From the NCBI GenBank assembly GCA_023415795.1, contig JAEZJG010000022.1, forward strand, positions 62,001 through 126,000: a DNA stretch of 64,000 bases. The letters are read 5' to 3'. Below are positions 1 to 7,687 of this stretch, in pieces. Every line of letters starts with the position of its first letter. The first letter of the stretch is position 1. The notes below the pieces were generated by a model that worked only from the letters and a program-made list of their open reading frames with translations, did no database searches and was not told where the DNA came from. The position numbers and the translations under genes were made by a program. This DNA is from Bacillota bacterium. GTDB lineage: Bacteria > Bacillota > Clostridia > Christensenellales > SZUA-584.

Positions 1-1
1 C

Positions 2-280
2 AAGTTCATTGGCTTCTCCAGCGATCAGAACAGCATTGATCCCAACACTGTTGTAGCATCCGTGAAGTTCGACTTCGAAACCTTCTATGTATGGGCTGTG
101 CAGCAGTTCATGGATGGCAAGCTCACCGGCAACATGGTGCACGAAGCCGGAATCAAGGAAAACATCTTTGTGCCTGTGTACACGGAAAACATCTCTCAGG
201 AGATCAAGGACGCCGTGGACGCAGGTATCAAGGATTTCGTTGATGGCAAAGTGGATCTGAAGGCTATGTTCGCCAAATAG
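2..280 (+). CDS. BMP-family ABC transporter substrate-binding protein, C-terminal fragment
   Basis: The reading frame is open from the window edge to a TAG at 280, giving about 92 residues; the start lies outside the window. The remnant keeps the typical end of BMP/Med lipoproteins: a segment reading GFSSDQN, a stretch on the last helix pair (YVWAVQQFMDGK) and an acidic and lysine-rich tail. Proteins of this family bind purine nucleosides at the cell surface and hand them to a permease. The next three genes, 78 bp downstream, are the matching ATPase and two permeases, which supports the assignment. The ligand (nucleoside) is inferred from the family and not shown by this fragment. Confidence 0.85.
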   Translation, partial: KFIGFSSDQNSIDPNTVVASVKFDFETFYVWAVQQFMDGKLTGNMVHEAGIKENIFVPVYTENISQEIKDAVDAGIKDFVDGKVDLKAMFAK

Positions 281-357
281 AAAATAATCTGACCTGTGGG
301 AAATGGTGCTCTTTCGGGGGCACCATTTCTTGCAAGTATGGCAAAGGAGGGCGGGCA

Positions 358-1881
358 ATGGCCCCATTTTTTGAATTGCGCGGCATTTCGAAATGCTTTG
401 CGCGTGTGGTCGCCAACAAGGACGTTTCGTTTTCCATCAACCGCGGAGAGGTGCTGGCGCTGCTAGGAGAAAACGGAGCGGGAAAAAGCACCATCATGAA
501 GATACTGTATGGTTTGTACCGTGCGGACTCTGGCGAGATACTGATGGACGGTGTTGAAAAACACATCCACTCGCCAAGGGACGCGATGGAGCTGGGCATA
601 TCCATGATACAGCAGCATTTTGCTCTGGTGAATGCGCACACCGTCACCGAGAACATCATCCTTGGCAATGTACACGGTAAAATTAATTACGCCGCTTGTC
701 GCGAGCGGGTTCTTGAGCTGAGCCGTCAATATGGTTTTGAGCTGCCTGCCGATGAAAAGGTGGGCGATTTGGCTGTGGGCGTTCAGCAGAAGGTGGAGAT
801 CGTCAAGGCGCTCTATCTGAAAACGCGCCTGCTGATTATGGATGAGCCGACCGCGGTGCTCACTCCGCAGGAAACGGACAGCTTGATGCAGTTTGTGAGG
901 GAGTTTACACGTGCCGGAAACGCCGTTATCTTCATCACGCACAAGCTTAAAGAGGTAATGGAGATCGCGGATAATATCGTTGTGATGCGCGGCGGTATGG
1001 TGGTGGGCAATGTGCGAAAACAAGACACGGACGAGCGTGAGCTTTCCCGTCTCATGATCGGCAAGGAGCTTGAGAGGGCGGAACGCACGGAACGTATTGC
1101 GGCGGGCGGGCAGACCCGTCTGGAACTCAAGGGTGTAACGGCACAGCATAAAAATCAGGTGCCGGTGCTCAAAGACATCAGCCTGCAAATAGCGCAGGGA
1201 GAGATATTCGGCATTGCGGGCGTCAGCGGCAACGGGCAGGAAGAGCTGTGCCGTGCAGTCTGCGGTGCGCTGTCGATTACACACGGTAGCATATGGCTAA
1301 ACGGAGAAGACATCACGCAAAAGTCGGTACGCGAACGCATTGGACTGGGCATCGGTTATGTGCCGGTCGATCGCTACCGTGATGCGATGGTGATGGATAT
1401 GACACTGGCCGAGAACATGATGCTAAAAACCAACTTCAGCTGCAAGTGGAGGAAGGGTATTTTCATCAATGAGAAACTGCTGAACGAAGAAACTTGTGCG
1501 GCGATACGGGATTTTGATGTGAAAGCACCGGGGCCCGATGCTCAGGCGGGCGAGCTCTCGGGCGGCAACCAGCAAAAGGTGGTGCTGGCGCGCGAGGTGG
1601 CTTCGGGAACGCAGCTGCTGGTGATGGATCAGCCAACGCGCGGTCTTGATCTGGGTGCCGTTAACAACATCCATGCCAGCATATTGGAGCAAAGCCAAAA
1701 GGGCAAGAGTATACTTCTGGTTTCCACTGAGCTTTCAGAAATATTTGCGCTCTGTGACCGCATTGCGGTTATCTATAAGGGCACTTTTATGGGAATCTAC
1801 ACCCGTGAGGAACTGACGACGGAGAAGATCGGCCTGCTGATGGCCGGTTATACGGACGAGCGAAAGGAGGCCGCGCTATGA
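358..1881 (+). CDS. Nucleoside/simple-sugar ABC transporter, double ATPase subunit (NupO/YufO type)
   Basis: This 507-residue protein has two fused ATPase domains and energises a BMP-type importer at the inner face of the membrane. The first domain has a canonical Walker A (GENGAGKST, residues 37-45), a VGVQQKVEIVKAL signature and the Walker B MDEPTAVL. The second has a degenerate P-loop (GVSGNGQEEL), the signature [10 protein letters not shown] and a Walker B in which the catalytic Glu is Gln (MDQPTRGLD). As far as I recall, the Gln is normal for the second domain of this family, implying one active ATP site. An AAAGGAGGG ribosome site precedes the ATG. The stop overlaps the next start by 4 bp, so translation is coupled with the permease. 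Confidence 0.92.
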   Translation: MAPFFELRGISKCFARVVANKDVSFSINRGEVLALLGENGAGKSTIMKILYGLYRADSGEILMDGVEKHIHSPRDAMELGISMIQQHFALVNAHTVTENIILGNVHGKINYAACRERVLELSRQYGFELPADEKVGDLAVGVQQKVEIVKALYLKTRLLIMDEPTAVLTPQETDSLMQFVREFTRAGNAVIFITHKLKEVMEIADNIVVMRGGMVVGNVRKQDTDERELSRLMIGKELERAERTERIAAGGQTRLELKGVTAQHKNQVPVLKDISLQIAQGEIFGIAGVSGNGQEELCRAVCGALSITHGSIWLNGEDITQKSVRERIGLGIGYVPVDRYRDAMVMDMTLAENMMLKTNFSCKWRKGIFINEKLLNEETCAAIRDFDVKAPGPDAQAGELSGGNQQKVVLAREVASGTQLLVMDQPTRGLDLGAVNNIHASILEQSQKGKSILLVSTELSEIFALCDRIAVIYKGTFMGIYTREELTTEKIGLLMAGYTDERKEAAL

Positions 1882-2951
1882 ACGAAAAGCTGCGGGATAT
1901 GATATTGTCCAATCTGGCTGCCATTCTGGCGGGGCTGACACTCAGCGGTCTATTGCTGCTGCTGCTTGATATCAATCCGCTCACCGCCTTTGGGTATTCC
2001 TTATCAAAGATGTTCTCGGATGTTTACACATTGGGCGAGGTGTTTTTAAAGGCGACGCCGCTCATATTCACGGCGCTGGCGTTTGCGTTTACGTATAAGG
2101 CAAACCTGTTTAACATCGGTGCTCAAGGGCAGTTCTACATGGGTGCTATCGTGGCTGTTTCGGTTTCGCTGCAGCTGGACGGACAGGTACCCACCTTTGT
2201 GCTGCTGCTGGTGGTACTGGTGTGTACGGCAGTATCCGGCGGCTTGATCGGTGCGCTGATCGGCTATCTCAAGGCCAAACGCGGTGCAAATGAGTTTTTG
2301 GTGAGCATGATGTCTACCTACGTGGTGCTGGCGCTGATGAATTATCTGCTGCGTACCTTCCTGATGGAAACGAAGGGCGAGTATCCGCAGACGGATGCAC
2401 TTTCTCCGGCGGCTTGGCTGCCGTCGTTTATACCGGGCACGCGGCTGCACTTTGGCTTTCTTCTGGCGGTGGTGACGGCTGTGGCTATCTGGCTGCTGCT
2501 GTTTAAGACGCCGCTTGGATACCGTGTGCGTGTCGTGGGCAGCAATGATTCCGCGGCAAAGCTGGCGGGTATCCGCTCGAAGAGTATCTACATTATCGCA
2601 TTTTTCATCAGCGGGGCTTTGGCTGGAATGGCAGGCTTTACAGAGGTGAACGGTGTGCAGCACATGCTGATACAAGACTTTAACCCCACCTTGGGCGCAG
2701 CGGGACTGGGCATCGCCATATTGGCCAACGCCAATCCGATAGGCGTGATCTTTGCGTCGATACTGTTTGGCATGCTGAATGTTATGGGCAATATCATGGG
2801 ACGGATGCCGGGAGGCGTCAATGTACCGTCAAGCATTGTGGAGCTGATGCAGGGGTTTGTGATGCTGTTCGTTATCGCTTCCTATTTCCTGAGAAGCTAT
2901 TGGCAGACCAAGCGTGAGAAGGTTAAGCTGCAAAGGAGGTCTGTGATATGA
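1878..2951 (+). CDS. ABC transporter permease, first subunit (NupP/YufP type, BPD_transp_2)
   Basis: A 357-residue integral membrane protein with about nine or ten hydrophobic segments. It carries family marks such as YKANLFNIGAQGQFYMGA near residue 75 and a cytoplasmic stretch, LGYRVRVVGSN, followed by AAKLAGI, which is the coupling-loop region of BPD_transp_2 permeases. It forms half of the membrane channel of the nucleoside importer with the next gene. The ATG overlaps the ATPase stop by 4 bp, and its own stop overlaps the following ATG by 4 bp, so the three genes form one tightly coupled operon. Substrate specificity is inferred from family only. Confidence 0.92.
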   Translation: MNEKLRDMILSNLAAILAGLTLSGLLLLLLDINPLTAFGYSLSKMFSDVYTLGEVFLKATPLIFTALAFAFTYKANLFNIGAQGQFYMGAIVAVSVSLQLDGQVPTFVLLLVVLVCTAVSGGLIGALIGYLKAKRGANEFLVSMMSTYVVLALMNYLLRTFLMETKGEYPQTDALSPAAWLPSFIPGTRLHFGFLLAVVTAVAIWLLLFKTPLGYRVRVVGSNDSAAKLAGIRSKSIYIIAFFISGALAGMAGFTEVNGVQHMLIQDFNPTLGAAGLGIAILANANPIGVIFASILFGMLNVMGNIMGRMPGGVNVPSSIVELMQGFVMLFVIASYFLRSYWQTKREKVKLQRRSVI

Positions 2952-3865
2952 TCGTAAGTTTATTGCAGCGTGCGTTGATGATGAGCTCACCATTGCTGAT
3001 GGGGTCAATTGCCGAGGTGATCGCCGAGAGATCGGGCATGATGGTGACAGCCATCGAGGGCATATTCCTCATGGGCGCATGGGGTGGCTTTGTGGGTACA
3101 TACCTTACGGGCAGTGCAGTCATCGGTATACTGGCGGCCATGCTGGCGGGTCTTATCGCCGCCTCGATATACGGTGTGGTCACTATTTTTCTAAAGCAGC
3201 ATCAAGTGGTAACGGGAACGGCCATCAACCTGCTGGTTGCCGGTTTTTGCACATATTTTCAGCGGGTGTTGTTCGGCGTGCCCATGTCCCCGCTCAAGAT
3301 TGAGCCGCTTCAGGCGCTGCCCATACCGCTGCTGAGCAAGATACCGGTTATAGGCCCCATTTTCTTCGAGCAGAACATACTGACATATTTCGTTTACCTG
3401 ATGATTCCGGCCGCGTATTTTCTATTGTACAAAACCTCGGTAGGCTTGACCATCCGTTCTACCGGCGAGAACCCGCAGGCTGTGGATGTCGCAGGCATTC
3501 GCGTGAACAAGGTGCGCTTTTTGGTGGTGCTGCTGGCGGGTGTGCTGGGCGGCATGGCGGGCGCGTTTTATTCAGTGGGCTATCTTGGCATGTTTACCTC
3601 CAATATGATCGGAGGGCGCGGGTGGATTGCTTTTGCTATCTGCTTTCTGGGCAACTGGAACCCGCTTGGTGCGGCGATCGGCACGTTGGTATTCGGGCTG
3701 GCAGAGGCTGTCGCTATCTATATGCAATCCATTGGCGGCGGGGGCTATTTTCCCAACGAGCTGTTTATTGCACTTCCGTACATATTGACCATTGTGCTGA
3801 CGGTGGCGCGCAAACGCTTTAATGTTCCTGCAAAGCTGGGGATACCCTACAAGAAGGAAAGCTGA
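2948..3865 (+). CDS. ABC transporter permease, second subunit (NupQ/YufQ type)
   Basis: A 305-residue hydrophobic protein, slightly shorter than its partner permease, as usual for NupQ/YufQ. It shows the characteristic N-terminus (LMGSIAEVIAERSG), GIFLMGAWGG, and a coupling-loop stretch (TIRSTGENPQAVDVAGI). It completes the heteromeric channel for the BMP-type nucleoside importer. Start and upstream stop share ATGA, and an AAAGGAGG site lies just upstream inside the previous gene. It is the last gene of the operon: a factor-independent terminator follows 26 bp after the TGA. Confidence 0.92.
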   Translation: MIVSLLQRALMMSSPLLMGSIAEVIAERSGMMVTAIEGIFLMGAWGGFVGTYLTGSAVIGILAAMLAGLIAASIYGVVTIFLKQHQVVTGTAINLLVAGFCTYFQRVLFGVPMSPLKIEPLQALPIPLLSKIPVIGPIFFEQNILTYFVYLMIPAAYFLLYKTSVGLTIRSTGENPQAVDVAGIRVNKVRFLVVLLAGVLGGMAGAFYSVGYLGMFTSNMIGGRGWIAFAICFLGNWNPLGAAIGTLVFGLAEAVAIYMQSIGGGGYFPNELFIALPYILTIVLTVARKRFNVPAKLGIPYKKES

Positions 3866-3890
3866 ACTGCAAGTAAGGCTAGGCTGCTGC

Positions 3891-3938
3891 AAATCCGAAC
3901 CCGACTTCTTTTTAGAAGACGGCGTTCGGATTTTTTTT
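3891..3938 (+). terminator. Rho-independent terminator of the nucleoside-transporter operon
   Basis: A stem of AATCCGAAC pairing with GTTCGGATT encloses a smaller CTTC/GAAG hairpin and runs directly into eight T residues. It lies immediately after the last permease gene and separates that operon from the riboswitch-controlled unit. Confidence 0.88.
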
Positions 3939-3981
3939 GTAGTCAACAGCAAGTATATCTAAAAATATATTTAAAAAAGGC

Positions 3982-4009
3982 TAAAGTTCTAAAAGCGTCG
4001 TGACGATAT
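3982..4009 (+). promoter_or_regulatory. Candidate sigma-D (motility sigma) promoter upstream of the riboswitch
   Basis: TAAA is followed after 16 bases by GACGATAT. The Bacillus sigma-D/FliA-type consensus is TAAA, about 15 bases, then GCCGATAT, so only one base of the -10 box differs. The site is about 65-70 bases upstream of the riboswitch aptamer, a reasonable place for its promoter. An AT-rich sigma-A alternative (TAATATATAT near 4030) cannot be excluded. The call rests on motif similarity alone. Confidence 0.4.
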
Positions 4010-4071
4010 ATAAAGTGAATAGGTCTAGGTAATATATATGACCCGTTTGATAACAGAATAATTATCTATCC

Positions 4072-4150
4072 GATAATAGCAAAACTGTTGAAAAGCAGTG
4101 ACGCAAAGCCAAGGGTCTAAGGTCAGTGACTATGACAGCCGGTTGCCGAA
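4072..4150 (+). promoter_or_regulatory. Cyclic-di-GMP-I riboswitch aptamer (GEMM)
   Basis: The sequence contains the hallmarks of the GEMM/c-di-GMP-I class in order. These are AGCAAAACTG; a stem CTGTT/AGCAG closed by a GAAA tetraloop; the strongly conserved GTGACGCAAAGCC with a following AAGGGTCTAA; a second variable stem (GGTCAGTGACTATGAC) bearing the tetraloop receptor; and the closing AGCCGGTTGCCG. The aptamer lies about 160 bases before the start of a secreted beta-helix gene on the same strand, and a terminator-like hairpin sits between them. The class binds c-di-GMP in the nascent mRNA; whether ligand turns the gene on or off here is not decided by the sequence. Confidence 0.9.
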
Positions 4151-4183
4151 GAAGATATTCTTGTATGTCTTTTTCATTTGGCA

Positions 4184-4210
4184 ATGGCCTTTGTGGAAAG
4201 GGCATTTTTT
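4184..4210 (+). terminator. Terminator-type expression platform of the c-di-GMP riboswitch
   Basis: ATGGCCTTT pairs with AAAGGGCAT with one mismatch and is followed by a run of T residues. Flanking TTTGGCA (about 4177) and TGCCAAA (about 4212) can pair with each other around it, offering a competing fold. Its position between aptamer and gene fits transcriptional attenuation. Confidence 0.6.
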
Positions 4211-4311
4211 AATGCCAAACCACGAAGCGCCTAGCCTAGCGCTGCATGACCTGACGCCGAAACGACAGAACGACTCCGAAGGGAAGCGGAGCGTTCATCC
4301 GGAGGTAACAA

Positions 4312-5688
4312 ATGAAGAAGACGAGATTCAAATTATTATACATCATACTAGCAGTTGCAATAGCCGTCAGCGCCGCCATGGTGGCTGTGGGCGTATCAAA
4401 CTCCCGAGTTGCTGAAGCAGCGGCCGCTGCCACGCAGACACCCGCTCAGACAAGCGCAGTGAACCCCTCGATGAACCCCACATCTAAACCCACTCCGGAT
4501 GCCACGGAGACTGCACAGCCTACCGCGCAGCCCACAGCAGGAGAAATACTGTTTGAAGCCGTTGACGCAAGTGCGGAGACTGCGGACGATACAGCGAAAG
4601 CGAGTGACAGCAAACAGTCGGAGGCAGCAGCACAGAGCGTCAGCAAGCAGACCGAGACAGTTGCAGCGGGAGCAAGCGCGCCCGGTACTAACAACAGAGT
4701 GACAGAACCTGTCGCAAAGGCGCCGATAGTATTATCGGATGAGGGAAGCGAACAGGCTACGGGCGAATACACGATAGAGAATGCGCGTTTTGGCATAGAC
4801 AGCAACGGCGGCAACCCCCGTGCCACCACAGACGGCATCAATCAGGCACTGAAATGGGCGAAGGCTGAAGGCTATACGGCAGTCAAGTTCGAAAAGGGTA
4901 CATACATGGTGCAATGCAACTGGCGTAACCGTTACATCGCTCCCACCGACGGCATACTGGTTCCTTCAGGTTTGTCGCTGGATCTGAATGGTTCGACTTT
5001 CAAGATGGAGCCCAACAGTTACCCGGAATACACCATATTCGGCGTTGTGGATGCGAAGAATGTCACCATAAAGAACGGCACACTGATCGGTGATTTGGAC
5101 AATCACGTGTTTGCCCGCAGCTCCAGCTCGCCAACGCACGAGTATGGCTTTGGCGTGGTGATATCGGCCAGCACCAATGTTGTGGTGAAGAATCTCAAAA
5201 TAAGCAAGATGACGGGTGACGGCATAATCGTGGAAGGTTCGTACTCGGCTCTGGCAGACGGCGGCAGAGTCTCTACCAAGGTTAAGCTGCTGAACAACAA
5301 GATATTCAACTGCCGTAGACAAGGCATAAGCGTAATAGGCATGAGAGACAGCGAGATCGCTGGAAATGAGATATACGGAATAAAGGGTGTAGACCCGCAG
5401 TATGGCATAGACATCGAGAAGGAACTTGACTACGTCGTTGATAAGCTCAAAATACATGACAATGTGATATACGACTGCTCGGGCGGCGCAATCAGCTGCC
5501 ACAGCGGTACCGACTACGAGGTGTACAACAACGTAGTCAACGGCAACATACTGACGGTGTACTCGACCTACATCAAGCTGTATAACAACACTGTCAAGAA
5601 CAGCTTCATCCAGGTAATGCGCGGTTCCTCCAACATAACGGTGGAGGGCAACATCATGGAAGGCAACAGCTGGGTTCAAATCGATTGA
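4312..5688 (+). CDS. Secreted or membrane-anchored parallel beta-helix protein under c-di-GMP riboswitch control
   Basis: A 458-residue protein. Residues about 5-27 form a hydrophobic signal or anchor helix after a KKTRFK start. Residues about 30-150 are a low-complexity Ala/Thr/Ser/Glu/Pro linker, and residues about 155-458 form a right-handed parallel beta-helix (pectate-lyase-like fold) with repeated N-x-hydrophobic turns such as NNKIFN, GNEIYG, HDNVIY and YNNVVN. It is clearly paralogous to the minus-strand gene at 11799-12932: both share NWRNRYxAPTDGILVP, MTGDGII-EGSY and DCRRQGISVIG-type blocks. Enzymatic activity (lyase, epimerase or hydrolase on the matrix polysaccharide) is possible but no catalytic set is certain. 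A GGAGGT site lies 5 bases before the ATG. The riboswitch links it to the motile-sessile switch. Confidence 0.85.
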   Translation: MKKTRFKLLYIILAVAIAVSAAMVAVGVSNSRVAEAAAAATQTPAQTSAVNPSMNPTSKPTPDATETAQPTAQPTAGEILFEAVDASAETADDTAKASDSKQSEAAAQSVSKQTETVAAGASAPGTNNRVTEPVAKAPIVLSDEGSEQATGEYTIENARFGIDSNGGNPRATTDGINQALKWAKAEGYTAVKFEKGTYMVQCNWRNRYIAPTDGILVPSGLSLDLNGSTFKMEPNSYPEYTIFGVVDAKNVTIKNGTLIGDLDNHVFARSSSSPTHEYGFGVVISASTNVVVKNLKISKMTGDGIIVEGSYSALADGGRVSTKVKLLNNKIFNCRRQGISVIGMRDSEIAGNEIYGIKGVDPQYGIDIEKELDYVVDKLKIHDNVIYDCSGGAISCHSGTDYEVYNNVVNGNILTVYSTYIKLYNNTVKNSFIQVMRGSSNITVEGNIMEGNSWVQID

Positions 5689-5712
5689 GAGAGTTACTTG
5701 AACATATGGGGA

Positions 5713-5751
5713 AACAACCTCTGGCAGGGCTTTGCCGGAGGTTGTTTTTTT
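5713..5751 (+). terminator. Rho-independent terminator after the beta-helix gene
   Basis: AACAACCTC pairs with GAGGTTGTT around an inner GGCA/TGCC stem and is followed by a T run. It closes the monocistronic riboswitch unit. Confidence 0.88.
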
Positions 5752-5797
5752 GGCCTCCGACCATTATAAATAATAATAGAAAAAATATACCCTTCCG

Positions 5798-6090
5798 TCT
5801 GTCATACTGAACGCCAGTGAGGAATCCCCCGGCAAGTGCGCCTCAGAAGGGGATGCTTCGCTGCGCTCTGCATGACAGCGTAAAACATGGGCGATGCTTC
5901 CCTGCACTCTGCATGACAGCGTAACCGACGGGGGATGCTCTCTGGCTCTGCATGACAGTGCACACACCAAACATCTGTCATTCCGAACGTCAGTGAGGAA
6001 TCCCCCAGCAAGTGCGACTCTGAAGGGGTTCGCGGTTCTGCATGACAGCGTAACCGACGGGGGATTTGCCGCGCGCTGCATGACAGCGAC
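5798..6090 (+). repeat. Tandem cluster of intergenic repeat family 1
   Basis: Two longer units (about 5798-5882 and 5972-6052) share TGTCAT, CCGAAC or CTGAAC, the block CAGTGAGGAATCCCCC, AAGTGCG, GAAGGGG and GCATGACAGCGTAA. Shorter partial units ending in CTGCATGACAG lie between and after them (about 5889-5960 and 6053-6090). Each unit starts with TGTCAT and ends with ATGACA, so the ends are inverted like those of a MITE. A further copy lies near 26351 in the opposite orientation. No coding function is likely: the small open frames across it only reflect the repeat. Confidence 0.8.
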
Positions 6091-6094
6091 ACTG

Positions 6095-6141
6095 TAAAAT
6101 AAAAACTGCCGCTTAAACCGGAGTGCGGCATCAGCGGCAGT
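6095..6141 (-). terminator. Rho-independent terminator of the exopolysaccharide operon
   Basis: On the minus strand ACTGCCGCT pairs with AGCGGCAGT around an inner loop and is followed by TTTTTATTTTA. It lies about 20 bases beyond the stop of the flippase, the last gene of the operon. Confidence 0.85.
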
Positions 6142-6163
6142 GCATATACATTGATGAGGGATG

Positions 6164-7687
6164 TTACGCACCGCCTTTGGCAGGCGCAGGACGCCGCAGA
6201 AATCGGCGCACGAGGGCGCGGAAGCCAGCGTTCAATGGCCACAAGCCAAAGAAGGAGACAAGCACAGAGATAGCTGCACAGATGGCGGCTTTTTCCGCCA
6301 GTGCCAGCCAGCCGGAGCCCAAGTGAAGCAGGCTCAACACGAAGCTGCCCGCGAAGTATGCGGCGGTACACAAGGAGATGACGATGGCCAGTTCGCCGTA
6401 TAACGTCATCCGGCGGCCAAACACCTCGCGGTATACCAGCCGGAAATTGCCCGGCTGCAGCACCAGATAAGCTGCGGCCACCGTACCTGCAAGCACACCT
6501 GTGATGCCAAAGGGAGCAGCCAGCGCTACAGAGATCACCAAATTCACGACAGCTTGCGCGATGGTAAATTTTTTGGATTCAGGGTACAGCCCACGGGCAT
6601 CCCGCGCGGCATATATTACCGGCATCAGCAAAAAGTCTGCCAGCACCATACCGAACAGCACAAGAGGTATGGCGGGCATCGTGTATTCGCCGCCAATCCA
6701 CAGATGGACGAAAGAGTTGGCCAGCAGCAGGAAAACGGGCACGAAAGCGATAATGCAAAAGAAAGAGAAGGCAAGCAGCTGCTTGAACGCGGCGTAGCTA
6801 TCCGCGTCGTTGCGAGTGATCTTGAGCGCCAGCGTCGCCCGCATGCCTTCAATGATACGGAAAATGACAACGTTAGGGTACGAGATGAGTGTGGCGAATG
6901 CGCTGTATATTGTCACATTTTTGAGGCTGCTGAGCAGTGACAGCACCATGTTATCGGTGTTGCTGGTGACCATGGACGATATCTGATGCACATACACCGC
7001 CTGCGCCATATGGGCTGCAGCGAATTCTGGTACAGAATTCAGACTAAAGGACGCGCCGTAAAGCCTTTTGACGAGCTGCCGGTAGATCAGCTTGGACAGC
7101 GCAAGGAAGATGAGGTTGACACTGAGCACCAACGGCAGCGGCAGCGTTGTGAATTGTATCAGCAGTATCTCCGCGACCAGTGTGGCAATATCTTTTACAC
7201 CCTCCACTGTCACCACGATATATTTCTTCTCTTTTATTTCAATGAGACAGCGTTCGGGCAGCGTGAAGAAAAAGGGAGCGCTGATGCGGACACCGATGGC
7301 AATGAGAATCATCAGCGTGTCCCAGTATTGCACGCCATGTTTGAGCAGCAATGCGGAATAAACTGGGATGACAGCAAGCGCGATCAGCAGCATCTTGCCT
7401 GTGACGCGCAGCATACTTTTTTTCAGACCGGAGAACAGCGAAGAAACACGCGAAAAATCTCCGTCGGATAGCGGTGCATACATTTGGTACTGATATGCTG
7501 CGGACATGCCGGTCTGGAACAGTATCAGATATGCGCTCATTTGAAAAGCCGCTTGTACCACGCCGTTGACGTTATCGCCGTAAGCGTCCAGAAGTACACT
7601 CAACCGATAGAAGCTTAGGATACCCTGTATCATCGCTACGGTTATTACCGCTGATGCGTTTTTGACACTCATTCTGTTTCTGTTCAA
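6164..7687 (-). CDS. Polysaccharide flippase (Wzx-like, MOP superfamily)
   Basis: A 507-residue membrane protein with about 12-14 hydrophobic segments, the usual size of oligosaccharide flippases of the MOP/polysaccharide-biosynthesis family. These carry lipid-linked repeat units across the cytoplasmic membrane. The N-terminus (MNRNRMSVKNASAVITV) and the internal LPLVLFGMVLADFLLMPV are typical of this group, though the sequence is diverged. It is the terminal gene of the operon; its start overlaps the upstream glycosyltransferase stop by 4 bp, and a terminator follows. The combination with an EpsG-type polymerase and a phosphosugar transferase suggests a Wzx/Wzy-style export route. Confidence 0.85.
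   Translation of the reverse strand: MNRNRMSVKNASAVITVAMIQGILSFYRLSVLLDAYGDNVNGVVQAAFQMSAYLILFQTGMSAAYQYQMYAPLSDGDFSRVSSLFSGLKKSMLRVTGKMLLIALAVIPVYSALLLKHGVQYWDTLMILIAIGVRISAPFFFTLPERCLIEIKEKKYIVVTVEGVKDIATLVAEILLIQFTTLPLPLVLSVNLIFLALSKLIYRQLVKRLYGASFSLNSVPEFAAAHMAQAVYVHQISSMVTSNTDNMVLSLLSSLKNVTIYSAFATLISYPNVVIFRIIEGMRATLALKITRNDADSYAAFKQLLAFSFFCIIAFVPVFLLLANSFVHLWIGGEYTMPAIPLVLFGMVLADFLLMPVIYAARDARGLYPESKKFTIAQAVVNLVISVALAAPFGITGVLAGTVAAAYLVLQPGNFRLVYREVFGRRMTLYGELAIVISLCTAAYFAGSFVLSLLHLGSGWLALAEKAAICAAISVLVSFFGLWPLNAGFRALVRRFLRRPAPAKGGA

Noticed and set aside
5802..6371. Open frames across the repeat cluster at 5.8-6.3 kb
   Set aside because: They translate the repeat units (motifs like CHAERSEASP) and run into the flippase gene; no independent coding support.
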